Shown: positions 41,301 to 51,810, counted from the stretch's first letter. The stretch is 64,000 nt of DNA from Atrina japonica (GCA_030159075.1 BROG01000266.1:695501-759500); one strand, 5' to 3'. Notes: generated by a model not told the origin, from the sequence alone. Numbers and translations are program-made.

Positions 41301-44300
41301 CTGAAAAAGCAAATTATAATTACGACAACAATACTTGCAATACTGGTAAAGTGTGCGGTCATTATACACAGGTATTGCTATTATACACAAAAATCTGTGA
41401 ATTAAAAATCAAAAAACGTTGAACATTTTTTTATGAAATTGATATACATATACATATACATATATACATAATATATTATTGGCAATACTTATGAGATCTA
41501 ATTTTAAGCTAGTACCGATTCGCGAATTTAACATACGCAATCGTTTTAGAACAGAGAAAATGTTAAAATTTAAACCGTAACTCATAAAATGGGTGGTCAA
41601 TATACGCAGGTATTGTTACTGTACAAGGGAAATAACTTGCGCTGTTAATGGTCGATCTATTCACGTTGCCGACAATAATTTTGTAATACAATCATAAATA
41701 TACGTAATATATGATGACTAGTCTTTGCAAGATCTGATTCTCAAATTTTAAGAAAATCTCTTTCAGAAGAGAGAAAAAGTGAAAATTAAATACCATGCAA
41801 ATAATCTTCCTGTAATATACAGGCATTGCCATTATACACATGTATTGCTACTGTACAGGAAGAGAATATTAGCTATTTACTTTATTGATAACTTTAAGAA
41901 ACAATGAATAAGTTTGTAATATATATATATATATATATTATATCCGGATAATATATAGTGAACTGTATTTGCAGGATCTGTTTTCATAGCTATTCCCATT
42001 CCACGAATTAAATTTTAAAAAATTGAAAAAGAAAGCGTCAAATTAAGGATGGTTGTCCGTCTGATAAATTCGCTTTTCATTTTCTCAATTTTCGTGAATA
42101 TAATATAAAAATAATATAATCTGTCATTAAATCAAATGTTACACTTGAATCTATCTTATACGAGAGTTACCTCATATATTTAAAAAATAGGTCCAAAAAT
42201 GGTGACTGAATCAATTATATTGATGTGTCCTGAAAATAAAACTTAATGAGGGAGTGGCATATCTTTTTCAATAGATCGTTGGACCAACCAAAGGAATATT
42301 AATTGTTTAATTATGGTTGTGTTACGAATAACGTATGTGAATTAACAGCCATATTTATGTATGAATGTTATACAAATGTTATAAACATAATACCATCATC
42401 ATCTCTGAGCTTTTGTTTTTGTCCTATTTTGTAGAACTATAAATTTGGTAGTATGTGTATAATATTTACAACCACTGGATTGTTGCCACTGCTGGTGGAC
42501 CGTTTGAGTCCCCGAGGTATACATAAACCAAGTACCTGGTATTCCGGTACAGTCTAGTTATTTCGTACTAAAGTAATATATTGAATGGTTAGCACCATTT
42601 CAATTCTAAAATCATCAAACGCTACGATAGTAATCTGTATACAAGACGGATTTAGGAATATATTTTGGTTATTAATTGGTCTTCTATGATACAAATTTGT
42701 TTCGGAACTCTACATCTGTTTTAATTGAAGCTCAACTTATTGACAGAAACGATCAGCTTGATCGTCTTTACTCCTTTTTGCAAAAACATGAACTTTTGTA
42801 CAATATTTATAATAATAAGTGCTTATTACCTCCCTTGAGTTTATATAAGGAAGACAAATACCATCACCGACAATCTTAATGAAATTTGACATATAGGCTC
42901 TCCATGAGGTCTAGTTGTGCAATGTATATTTTCAGGCGGGTCGGATAACATAATGGCTGACAGGCGGCCATCTTGGATTTTGACAATTAAAGTTCATCAT
43001 GAATTTCTTGAAAACTATTTACATTTACTACCCCTAAGCCATGTATACTTTTGTTTGTTATGGGTAGACACATTTATTGGTGTATGATCATTGGGTCATT
43101 GGGGGGTCCTGCCCCACCCCCTGAAATTTATATTTTTCCTTATAACTTAAAAACCGTTCACAACCTCACCTTTAAACCGTATATATTATTGATCGTCATT
43201 GGGAAACACATTTAGTGGTGCATGGGGTCCTTGGGGTCCTGTCCCACCTTATGAAATTTATATTTTTACTTATAACTTAAAAACCGTTCACAGTCCCACC
43301 CTTAAACCATATTTATTTTTATTATTGTTATGGGGAGTCACATTTAGTGGTGCATATGCGGGTCCTGTCCCATCCCCTGTAATTTATATTTTTGCTTATA
43401 TCTTAAAAACCATTCATAGCCCCACCATTAAACTAATACATTATTGATCATTATTGGGAAACACATTCAGTGGTGCATGGGGGTCCTTGTGAGTCCGGTC
43501 CCACCCTCTGAAATATACATTTTTACCTATAACTTAAAAACAATTCACAACCACACACTTAAACCATATTTATTTTTGGATTGTTATGGGGAGTCACATT
43601 TAGTGGTGCATATGCAGTCCTGTCCCACCCCCTGGAATTTATATTTTTGCTTATAACTTAAAAACCGTTCACAGCCCCACTCTTAAACCATATTTATTAT
43701 TCATCATTATTCGGAAACACATTCAGTGGTGTATGGGAGGGGGTCATTGAGGATCCTGTCCCACCCTCTGAAATATATATTTTTATTTGTAACTTAAAAA
43801 CCTGTCACAGCCCCACCCTTAAACCATATACATTTTGGATTATTATGAGGAGACACACACAGTGGGGCATATGTGGGTCCTGTCCCACCCCTGGGATTTA
43901 TATTTCTGCTTATAACTTAAAAACTGTTCCCAGCCCTACCCTTAAACCATATATATTATTGATTGTTCTGAGGAGAAAGTACTTGTCAGATATTTAGGTT
44001 TTAGTTCAAATTCATTGTTGATTCACAAAATAAGAGAAAAGAACAGTCTGTCATAGATCAAATGAAGAACATTCGATGGTGGTCGTGAAGATCCCTCTAG
44101 GATCTCTTGTCATGTACATGTACGTCGACCGACATTTTTGTGAGTTTACAATGGTTACAATCTAGATCTAGAATCATGAATTACTGGGTAATTTGTAAAT
44201 GCTGCGGTTGATGGTTTAGACTTGTATTCGATTGGTATGATGCTGAATATATACTGCAAACAGTATCGATCATGGGCAAATGTTCCAATAACTGGAGCTT

Positions 44301-46458
44301 CATAACAGAAACAAACCCATTTTCCAGGATTAGCAAACCTATTGTATGTGTACTTGTTCACCAGGTTGTCTGGGCGGCCTCAAATAAAGTGGGTTGTGGA
44401 TGGAGGCAGTGCAGTACATTAGAACAATGCGGTTTTGACGACTGTACAAATTGGAATTTTTTGGTCTGTCAGTATTCACCAGGGTAAGTACAATGTTTGT
44501 TGGTTTGTTTGTTGTTGCGGCTTTACGGACCGCTTGAAGTACTGTAGAGATGGATGTATCCACGTGATGTTAATTACGCCATTTTTGTATGCAAACCATA
44601 TGCTTGGTTTTTTTTCATGAAATGTCAGCTACTTACTGTGAGCAATCCTCTATAAAACGATATTTGTTAGTAAAACTGTGGGCTGGTACGCCAAATGGTA
44701 ATTTACACAAAAAGTCTTCGTCACGGATTTAGTGTAAATACCCCCACGCATAAATTTCAGTACAATACCCTATTGAAAGAGTGCTCGACTAGAAAACAGA
44801 AGGATCTGGATCAAGCCTAAGATTTTAAAAATAGAGAGTGACCTGTCATTAACCTTGTATTCGGCAAAAAATTGAAATTTCCAGTGTCACAGCAGTCACG
44901 ACATTTAAAAGTATGCATCGGCTTCAGGCCAGAGTATAGGTCAAAATTTAAGACACTTCACCTAAAGCTGGTGGCATCGATATACAAATGACAATTTATC
45001 CGCAGGATTTTAATTCACAAAAATAAATTTATGAATTGCGTCGCTAGGATTGAGGAAATAAAGAGTGGTTGTGATGAAACGTAGGTTAAACCAGAAGGAA
45101 TAGAATTATTCCTATGATAAGAATGAATTATACAAAACGACATTGATTTTATATGTTTTTGCTTTTACATCATACCGATAATTTAAATCTTTTACAGAAA
45201 TGCCATCAGATACAGGAAAAATGCGGTGCTATAGATTGAAACAAATGCAGTGATTGTTTTTTTAAGTGCCACGCCTACCGTAACACGTGACCTCGGTTAT
45301 GAATTCCATCCAAAAGTCATGAGACTTTCATTTCTAATGCCGAGTTCTGGCCGAAGGAACAGTCAATACGTTTTTTCAAAGTCTTTGGCACTGTACTATG
45401 ATTTTACCGAAAAAAGCATCCGTACAAAGATTATACAGCTATATGTATTCGATACCGAAATATTTTATGTATGGAGTTTTTCTGTGTCTCATACACTATT
45501 TCATATTTCAAAGATTTTTTAATTCCACGTCACTCCTCAAAGGAGTCGTAAAATTTAGATCTGTACGAGAAGTGATTTCTATGTTTACTTAAATCCTTAA
45601 ATATATGTGTTATCACATTCAAAGACTGATTTGAGAGGTAGGTAGATGGGGATTGTGACAACTGTGTTGTTGTTGTTGTTGTTGATGATGATGATGATGA
45701 TGATTTTTTATTTCAGTGGTAATTTCAATAATCTAAAACCATATGAAAGCGGTGATTCCTGTTCTTCCTGTTCCGATTGCTGTGAGAACAAGCTATGCAC
45801 TAAGGTCAGTGTAAAATAAGAAGTTTTCTAGTGTTTTGTAAAAGATGTTGGATAGCGCCGTTTTAATTGTAACAAGTTTCAAAAGGCAAGATATTCATCT
45901 CTTTCCGGTGTATAGTAGTACATTCAGGTTAATTTATGACCTTTTATGATACCACTTTTCGGTTCGGAACTCTATTCCTATTTTAAATTCGAGCTCAACT
46001 GATGGAGTTTTATTGACAGAAACGATCGTCCTGAGCAATTGTTTTGATCTTTTTTTTCAAATCTAATCAAATTCGAGTTCAGAATCATGTTCGACTATAC
46101 AATACATCTAAGCTGGCAGTACACTTACCTTAGATAGGTAAACACCACTCTGATTCTACACATAAATACTCTGAAGTTAATTAAGGATTGTTTTCCATGA
46201 AGTGCTGCACAATGAATTTTTTCCATGAGTAATTGCTTTTATACCCCGATGATGTTCAAAAAATCAAAAAACAATCCTTATATTTATATACATTACAATT
46301 TATCAGTGAAACTGTAGTCCACGGGATACTAAATTCATTCCAGAACACTGATTCTACGGGGGGTGTTTACATATGACGTAATGACCCAATAGCTGTTTTG
46401 ACACGAGAAGTAGTTCTCTTTTCTGATCGCAAATACTAATGAAATTAAGGTTTAATTT

Positions 46459-46546
<88 letters not shown>

Positions 46547-49500
46547 TTTTGAAAGAAACTAGTGATATGGACAATTTTGAATACTTATTCTCATATTTAG
46601 TTCGCGATTTTTAATATTCGACCATTTAGTAGTGGCGGGTTAAATAAGTCAGAAGAGAATTGCCCGAATGGGCCGTGTGCAAATGGCTGATAGGCCTACC
46701 ATGCGATTTGGATAGCAACAGATGATCGTTGTTTACAACAAATTTTCGTTTGAATACTGATATTTTATCAGTGGAATATATCACAGAAAGTTTGAGTGTG
46801 ACTGTTAATATTCGATGATGACAACTGGAAGTAGCCATTCTATTTGATATTTTACCAATCGCTGAATCAGCTGGGAAATGCCGTAAACTCTGGAGGGGTG
46901 ACGATTTCGTAAGTATACCTATTTCAGGATATAGGCTAGCCCACTTGAAATCCTTCAAATCAATTGAAACAAGTCAAACGCAGATTATGTTGTGGAAAAA
47001 CAAACTTTTATTGTTCTGTTTAAAAGCTGTTTTACCAGCTGATCATATAGAGTATCCCGTCAATTTACTGAGAAACCTATGAACACTACTTATTAACATT
47101 ACAGATTGTCAAAAACAAGATAGGCCTGGTAATTAGCCTAGCAATATATAGGATTTGATGTGAACTGAGAGTCGATTTCACGCGATGCGAGTGACGAATT
47201 ATTTCTGACAGGAATAGCGTATATGGTGACGGAAAAGCAAGCTGTTTATCAGAGATGCAGGACAAAATTGCACTAGACCTGACTCCCTTTTCAACTTACA
47301 TACAAGCAACGTAACTACGAAGCAAATTTTCATTTCTGTGACCTGTGTTTCTTTTCATAACATGACCTAGATCTATCGCAATAGGCCTATGATATGGGCT
47401 TCTACAGTGTGCTACAGATGCAGGCGTAGTCTTGTGTTTTAAATTTCTGTAAGCGATTTTGGTGGTAATGAATGACTTTAAATAAAATTATGGAATGAAT
47501 GTGTGTTATTTTATTCTTTATTGATTCATTCATATGTTCAGAGAATACTTGTCCGACAAATCGCTGTCGTAACATGATCATGGAAAGGGTTTCTTAGATA
47601 TTCAGATATTCCTACGCCAGCTACCGGTTAACACTTAGATCAATGATTTTATTGATGTAACAATACAGTCATTCTGTATAACTGTAATGAAGGAAATTAC
47701 AGTAGGTATGTAAATATTATAAAAAAAGATACATTTGTCAATGCGATATATCCCAGCGAACTAGAAATTAAAGATAAAACAGAATCACACACACACGCTT
47801 CATACTTGGACTTTAGACACAGACGGTAAATTAACAACTAAGCTCTACTGCAAACGCGACGATTTCGGCTTTCCCGTCGTAAATTTTCCACATTTAAGTA
47901 GTAATATCCCACAATCACGGGCATATGGAGTTTATATTTCACAAATGATCCAGTACACCAGGGCGTGTTCAACATATGAATATTTCATATACAGGGGGTA
48001 AACTACTCACTGACAGTTTATTGATACAGGAATATCGAAAACCGCGTTTGATGTCAACGTTCTTGTTTGCGATTATTCTGTTTCACTAAGTGAAACGTTG
48101 CGTCACAACTTCGGTGGTGGTTGTTGAAACGTCTGTACCAATTATGACCTCAAATTGATTATGTTTTAAACCTGGAGTATCCCAGTTTTAGAAACTCAAT
48201 TAGTAAAGACAAGTCATCCTTACACCTTCTGAATGTCTTTTTATTTGGCATCAGTAAGAGAATAAGGTAAAGTTCGATAATGTGGTCACGCTCTTAGGCA
48301 TTTGTGTGTATCAAATATGTCTAGTGTTATGGAAAAACGTAAACAGTTTATATCCATTGTAAGGAATATTAGCCATTCGTAACGCAGTTTAGAAGTATAT
48401 CACTTCCACTTATTTTCTGTTTCAAACTTGCAGGCTGATTGCAATGGTGATGATGGCGGTGATGACGGTGGCGATAAGGGTAGTAATGATAGCGGTAACG
48501 ATGGCAGTAATGCGGGTAGTAACGATGGCAGTGACGAGGGTGGTAACAATGGCGATGATGAAAGTGGTAACGATGACGGTGGTGATGGTGGCGGTGATGG
48601 GGGTGGAAATGATGATGAAAGTTCTCAATCTAATGAAAGTGAGGAAAGTTCTGAATCTGATGAAGATGGCGGATACAGTCAGAATGATGGTGAGAACTTT
48701 AACGTACTCCATTAAAGTGACTTGTTAACTCAACATTATCCTTTTACATTCTCATGAAACATACTTTGTCAAATTTATGATTTTCTTATAGAAATGAAAA
48801 ATACCCTGAGTATAATACTCAAAATTTTAGTACGTAGATCCTCTAATTAAATTATTTTTGGATTTTTCTGGGTTTCCTCAAGTAAGCAATGTTTTTCATA
48901 AATATTTATATTTCACAACTATATGCCATGAAATACACAAAAAACATAAATTCTGCACGCTATCTTAATATCATAAAACGTAAGTTGAACTTCAGTATTG
49001 AGTTAATTTGGTGACTTTGGGTCTAGGTATGGCAATTATAATGATACATGGCACCTGAACCACGTCAGAGGTCCGTGTTTGTCCAATATACACCACATTT
49101 GATATCTACAGTATGTCCAGGTATAGTAAAATCCATATAACCTGGCGGGTGGGGGGGGGTCTTGTGAACCCTTTCTTGACCTTGGTGAGTTTAAATTTTA
49201 GAAAAATAAAGCATAAGATTAAAATTACACTGACTAGAGTAATCGTACCTACTTGTCACCATACATAAGAGAATGTCCAGTGAAAAATGAAACGTTTTCC
49301 CGTGCAGTTTGACATAAACGAAAAATGAGTAGAATTATTCGCATGATAATCAAAAGGTTACTCCGCCCCGCCATCTTATATGAATCGAACAATGCATGTG
49401 ATATTTACCTGGATATCCGGAAGATTTGGGTGTGAGATTGTATACAATAAAATTAACGCTATTTACGCTACTACGCCTCTGAACAGGATGCCGTAAAATC

Positions 49501-50933
49501 ACAAATTTTGGATATTCCTAAAAAACCTTATTTTACATTTTGCTATTATTTTGCAAACTTCAAAGTAACAATATTTAAGATATTGCTATATAGAGTGTCA
49601 TAATTCATGGATGTAAGTATGCTTTACGTTCCAGAAAGAAGTACCTCAGAGGGAATAGAATCCATTTCAGAGATTTCCGATCTAACAAAATGATATTGTG
49701 ATTATGTAAGTTCTTTTAATCAATGTATTCTATGACTACTTTCAGGAATGTTATTGTTTTCTATTACAGCGTTGCATAATTTCACTTCTTCGATAAGCAT
49801 TGAGATTTGTCAATTAACTCGAAATTTAAGTGGTTTATGATGATATTAAAAAAACGTAGTAATGAATTCGAGAACGCTTCGTTTTCGTCATATTTGGTAA
49901 CCTCTTTACATATGACATTGAACAATGGTCCCTGAGGCCACAATTATACTTATCCGAATCAACAGATATTATGGTCAATTTTCATAATTCATGGGTGAAC
50001 AGGTTAAAATTGCAGAAAAATATTGTAAAATTTAGGTTTTAAAACATACATTCCTGAATTCTGATAGTGGACTTTACCATTCTTTGAAATGGGCGAGTCT
50101 AAATCTGGCTACAGGTGATGAGTTAATGAATATTTATATTTGTTTCCTGTTTTCTGCTGGTGACAAAAATGGATCCATAAAATTGTCATCTAGTCTACAG
50201 GGTGCTAAGTAAGAATTATTTAAAGTAGACAGAAACTGACATTCGTAGCTGCTTATCTTCACAAAATTAGACGAAGGAATATATATTGAATGGAGGATTG
50301 GTAGTTACTTGTTATACTTTAATTAGGCCCTGTGATTTGACCTGAACAATGTCAGCAGATGACTTCACAAGAAGAATGCCTCCAAAATACATTCGGAATC
50401 GTTGTACTTTGAACTTTTGGAAATATATCCTGCTATGTTGTACTCTGATACTAAAGATCATGTTAAACCTTTTCTAAGAATAATTTTATGAATAGATTTT
50501 AAGTTAAAAACCTGTTTAAGTATTTGTATTGACTAATTACATGTACTCTAAGAACTGTTCCTGAATTCCACTCCTGGCGGCCACCAACGTATAACTAAAA
50601 TTGGTCTATGTGGAGTAAAGGAACATTCTTGTCCACGCTTAGTATGATTTCTGATCCGATGTGGACAAAAATCCTTCTCGGAGATATATGTATGTATGTA
50701 TGTTATGGTTATAGTACTCCAGAGATGATGATGATGATTATTATTATTATTATTATTAATATGATTTTGTAATGAAAATATATAAATATGAAAAAATAAC
50801 ATTTTCTGTTACAGAATTCCTGAAGATTGTTATCGATTCGATGCCAGTGATTAATCAACCTGCTTTTGTTGCTTCATTTCATCAGAGTCTGGTGTCTCAT
50901 GATATAGATGCAGTTGATCAAAGATGTTGCTAG
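28805..50933 (+). CDS. Secreted CAP-superfamily protein with duplicated N-terminal exons and acidic tail
   Basis: Spliced gene reconstructed from junctions. Coding exons: 28805-28942 (signal peptide, cut after TADA), 30283-30381, 34020-34136, 35659-35775, 38137-38250, 40281-40383, 41262-41371, 44365-44483, 45717-45804, 48434-48689 and 50815-50933. All have AG/GT borders and phases agree, giving about 459 residues. The CAP domain runs from about residue 172 to 320. The probable tetrad is His216, Glu223, Glu244 and His263; signatures GHYTQVVWAASN and FLVCQYSPGGNF each span an exon junction. A hinge (SCSSCSDCCENKLC) and a tail about one-third Asp/Glu follow. Residues 47-195 are mostly basic, encoded by exons that are copies of the first CAP-helix exon, with a tetra-Arg site that could be processed. 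Without the last splice the frame stops at 48715 (428 residues). CAP proteins are secreted with varied roles; a matrix role is inferred. Confidence 0.88.
29024..29111. repeat. (GT)n microsatellite in CAP intron 1
   Basis: A clean GT run. Confidence 0.95.
29336..29430 (+). repeat. Interspersed repeat, family R1
   Basis: 'ttccagaggtccgtgtttgt' to 'actttggtatctgagattct', 3' part only, in CAP intron 1. Confidence 0.7.
29646..30005 (+). repeat. Interspersed repeat, family R2, with poly-C tract
   Basis: 'atccatgtaacctggcgagg' with a repeated 'gaaccctctctt' block, then a ~64-bp C-rich tract (29797-29860), then 'aataaaacatttttccgtgc' and 'ggttacgccccaccaagtca'. The other R2 copies lack the long C tract. 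Confidence 0.7.
30399..30485. repeat. Imperfect (CA)n microsatellite
   Basis: CACA-rich run directly downstream of the donor of CAP exon 2. The long overlapping open frames on both strands here are artefacts of it. Confidence 0.9.
30530..30745. repeat. ~21-bp intronic satellite (TTTTATTCCATATCGTCC type)
   Basis: Imperfect tandem units such as 'tttattccgtatcgccctgg'. Arrays of the same unit occur after the other duplicated exons: 32385-32635, 33065-33130, 34250-34560 and 35880-36560. Confidence 0.75.
31015..31200 (+). repeat. Copy of the duplicated CAP intron block
   Basis: 'tattataaactatcggtact', 'cttccgagtataacatcaaa' and 'gcctcgcatacgaaatgtaa' recur at 33418, 34860 and, weakly, 36770, each upstream of one member of the duplicated exon series. 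Confidence 0.7.
31310..32125. repeat. 43-44-bp minisatellite, about 18 copies (CAP intron)
   Basis: Units read 'aagaaatgaaagtcactgat' then 'cttcctgacgagactgcttg' then 'ccat'. The same unit, with a slightly different middle, forms the array at 37150-37880, and a dimeric derivative lies at 35050-35470. Confidence 0.9.
32224..32334 (+). pseudogene. Dead copy of the duplicated CAP exon
   Basis: A normal acceptor (TTTTTACAG) precedes a reading frame starting AHFGQGLRARSDLHIDALEK, clearly homologous to the exons at 34020 and 35659. One extra A in the run GAAAAATG relative to those exons shifts the frame and produces an immediate TAA. The donor, ATG-GTAAGG in the sister exons, is ATG-TTAAGG here, so the splice site is lost too. 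Because neighbouring exons are all phase 0, skipping this one leaves the protein in frame. Confidence 0.85.
32385..32635. repeat. ~21-bp intronic satellite
   Basis: Degenerate 'ttttattccatatcgtcc'-type units following the dead exon, mirroring those after live exons. Confidence 0.6.
32640..32740 (-). repeat. Fragment of family R1 (5' extension)
   Basis: 'ataccaaccataaactttgc' and 'ttaaacgcggttttcgatat' resemble the reversed 5' part of R1 at 28200-28290 and 37120-37160. Confidence 0.45.
32936..33056 (-). repeat. Interspersed repeat, family R1
   Basis: 'aaaatctcagataccaaagt' to 'gggatcaggtgccatgga'. It appears to interrupt the intronic satellite, which resumes at 33065. Confidence 0.75.
33418..34855 (+). 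repeat. Segmental duplication, unit A (contains CAP exon 34020-34136)
   Basis: Unit A matches unit B (34860-36085) through the intron block, the exon and the downstream 'gtaagggtctgatatacata...ctctcaaccacacaggaaca' and ~21-bp satellite. Similarity is very high around the exon. Unit B is longer upstream because of extra minisatellite copies. Confidence 0.85.
34860..36085 (+). repeat. Segmental duplication, unit B (contains CAP exon 35659-35775)
   Basis: Second unit of the duplication. The two exons differ at six positions. A dimeric derivative of the 44-bp minisatellite, with alternating 'gggtgagactggcca' and 'cggatggacgtactcaatat' halves, is expanded at 35080-35410. Confidence 0.85.
36086..36560. 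repeat. ~21-bp intronic satellite, longest array
   Basis: 'gttttatccaatattgtcca' and 'tgttttaaccatatcgcctc'-type units, with a partial dimer order. Confidence 0.75.
36866..37160 (-). repeat. Long reversed copy of interspersed family R1
   Basis: 'ataccaaagtataaatttat' through 'ccggtcacacccgccgtgag' to 'ttataccgaccgtaaaattt', in the intron before the exon at 38137. Confidence 0.8.
37150..37880. repeat. 44-bp minisatellite, about 16 copies (CAP intron)
   Basis: Units read 'aagaaatgaaagtcactgat' then 'ctctcggattagactgctta' then 'tcat', homologous to the array at 31310-32125 in an earlier intron of the same gene. Confidence 0.9.
37953..38018. repeat. (GT)n microsatellite
   Basis: GT run about 120 bp before the CAP exon at 38137. 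Confidence 0.95.
38277..38350. repeat. (GA)n microsatellite
   Basis: GA run beginning 27 bases after the donor of the exon at 38137-38250. The poly-RE/poly-SL open frames are artefacts. Confidence 0.95.
38351..39751. other. CAP intron, nothing further seen
   Basis: AT-rich intron sequence without recognisable features. Confidence 0.4.
39752..39998 (+). mobile_element. Complete tRNA-derived SINE in a CAP intron
   Basis: Head GGGGCCTCCATGGCAGACTG (A-box-like), B-box-like GGTTCGGGCCCCGCTGGAAC, body 'gagatgacggttgtctcttt', and tail 'gttctctcctccatcattaa' ... 'aaaattgttgagtatgccat'. It serves as the intact reference for copies at 2981 and 9488. Confidence 0.8.
40955..41075. repeat. Degenerate 'tataaa-ggccacct' repeat fragment
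   Basis: 'aaaggtcgcctctgtataaa' and 'acctgtctataaagtccaac' resemble 24395-24440. This is a common type of short transposon end. Low certainty. Confidence 0.3.
41390..42435. other. CAP intron, partly repeated segments
   Basis: Phrases around 41365-41400, 41605-41640 and 41815-41870 ('cattatacacaggtattgct', 'caggtattgttactgtacaa', 'catgtattgctactgtacag') are loose repeats of the exon-donor region of 41262-41371, so the exon end and following intron may have been duplicated and decayed. No open exon survives in them. Confidence 0.4.
42440..42790 (+). repeat. Interspersed repeat related to 10690-11335
   Basis: 'ggaccgtttgagtccccgag', 'catttcaattctaaaatcat', 'acaagacggatttaggaata' and 'gacagaaacgatcagcttga' are shared with 10690-11335, 45930-46060 and 57733-57870. 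The 67-codon frame at 42676 is part of it. Confidence 0.6.
43080..43975. repeat. Dimeric satellite in a CAP intron, unit about 260 bp
   Basis: The phrase 'gtcccacc' or a variant recurs near 43105, 43241, 43367, 43498, 43622, 43758 and 43881, with alternating spacings of about 131-136 and 123-126. Two unit types alternate: 'gggaaacacattcagtggtg' and 'ggggagtcacatttagtggt'. Both carry 'ataacttaaaaaccgttcac'. Open frames through it are artefacts. Confidence 0.85.
44490..45261. other. CAP intron, nothing further seen
   Basis: No recognisable features before the R3 repeat. Confidence 0.4.
45262..45420 (+). repeat. Interspersed repeat, family R3
   Basis: 'aagtgccacgcctaccgtaa', 'tcatgagactttcatttcta' and 'atgccgagttctggccgaag', second copy of the family at 23055-23240. 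The 90-codon frame at 45250 is contained in it. Confidence 0.6.
45668..45703. repeat. (TTG)n(ATG)n microsatellite
   Basis: A trinucleotide run ending just 13 bases before the acceptor of the CAP exon at 45717, in place of most of a normal polypyrimidine tract. Confidence 0.9.
45930..46060 (+). repeat. Interspersed repeat related to 10690-11335
   Basis: 'gaccttttatgataccactt', 'aaattcgagctcaactgatg' and 'gacagaaacgatcgtcctga'. Confidence 0.6.
46462..46543. repeat. (AT)n microsatellite
   Basis: An uninterrupted AT run. Confidence 0.95.
46544..47884. other. CAP intron, nothing further seen
   Basis: A 110-codon minus-strand frame at 46626-46958 has no motif and no flanking splice logic; not called. 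Confidence 0.4.
47885..48150 (+). repeat. 5' half of interspersed family R1
   Basis: 'ttccacatttaagtagtaat' through 'catatgaatatttcatatac' and 'gataggaatatcgaaaac'-like sequence to 'tgtttcactaagtgaaacgt'. Joins the 5' part seen in 26045-26475 to that of 21325-21660. Confidence 0.7.
49035..49125 (+). repeat. Interspersed repeat, family R1 (3' part)
   Basis: 'acatggcacctgaaccacgt' and 'agaggtccgtgtttgtccaa', directly followed by an R2 copy. Confidence 0.65.
49128..49390 (+). repeat. Interspersed repeat, family R2
   Basis: 'aaatccatataacctggcgg' to 'ggttactccgccccgccatc', best-preserved R2 copy. Confidence 0.75.
49391..50814. other. Last CAP intron (if the final splice is used), nothing further seen
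   Basis: AT-rich. A short (ATG)n(ATT)n run lies at about 50726-50758, roughly 55 bases before the acceptor at 50814. Confidence 0.4.
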
Positions 50934-51091
50934 GTTTAATTATACTGTATACCTTGATATTTTCGCTGTCGTTCAAATTTCGTAATTTTCGCCTTTAGAT
51001 GAGATAATACCTATTTTAAGATAGTTTTAACCACTTGATCTCTGTCATCGAATCATCGAAGTATAAAACTCAAAATAAGAGTTGTCAAACT

Positions 51092-51097
51092 AATAAA
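51092..51097 (+). terminator. AATAAA polyadenylation signal candidate of the CAP gene
   Basis: AATAAA about 160 bases after the TAG at 50931-50933. Other AT-rich candidates exist further downstream (about 51296-51306). Confidence 0.35.
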
Positions 51098-51539
51098 ATC
51101 TTTTGAACTCTTTTAACAATTATTTGGCTGCTTTGAATATGGTCTTTGGGTTGAACTTAATGTTTGTACTTACACCCATGTTGTAATTATCAATACTTAA
51201 GTATTGTACCTGGGCAATTTTCCGAGATATATAGAGGTGAGTTGCCCTGCCAAATCCATTTTAATTCACCGCCAGGTGTCGCACACAATCGTGTAAAATA
51301 AAAATAAATCGATACCATGAAATCCTTGATATCATGAGACACACCTACCATTATACGGCTTTAAGCTTTACATAAAATTCCTAGTATCCCTTTATACTCT
51401 ATAATTGTCCCCTTGCCTGATGCCAATGAACTACGTAAACTGATCTTAACATTGTAACATTTTAAACATTTAACTCATTTTATTTTTGTTTTACACTCAA
51501 TAATTTTTCAATGCCGGCCAGTTTTAAATGACGGAGGAA

Positions 51540-51810
51540 ACACCCCGGTTACATTGTTCCCGGGAAGGCACAATCGGCATTCCGCATGTAAACTGGCAAG
51601 AATTCGCCACAAAACCAGCTTATGTTCCAACGAGACCAGATGTAAGAGACATCGTGGTTTAAAGAGCAATGGAGTCCCTTGTTATTATCATACATATAGG
51701 AGTACATTTCTTTGTATGTCTTATTATACCCGAGAGTTTGTAAGCTTACTTGCGGCAGACTATCCCTTCCACCTATACGAACTGGCCGCCATCATGTAAT
51801 TTAAATATTG
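51540..51810 (+). repeat. Interspersed repeat paralogous to 16741-17030
   Basis: Shares 'atgtaaactggca' and 'aaaaccagcttatgttcca' with the intronic copy in the Gln-rich gene. The 81-codon frame starting at 51554 lies wholly within the repeat and is not called. Confidence 0.6.

Noticed and set aside
43199..43656. 82- and 70-codon frames repeating IYIFTYNLKT
   Set aside because: Translation of the dimeric intronic satellite. Stops appear in neighbouring units and there is no start or splice context.
48422..48728. Thr/Ile/Val-rich minus-strand frame and a Met/Val-rich alternative plus-strand frame
   Set aside because: Other-frame shadows of the acidic tail exon, whose phase is fixed by the upstream splice junction.
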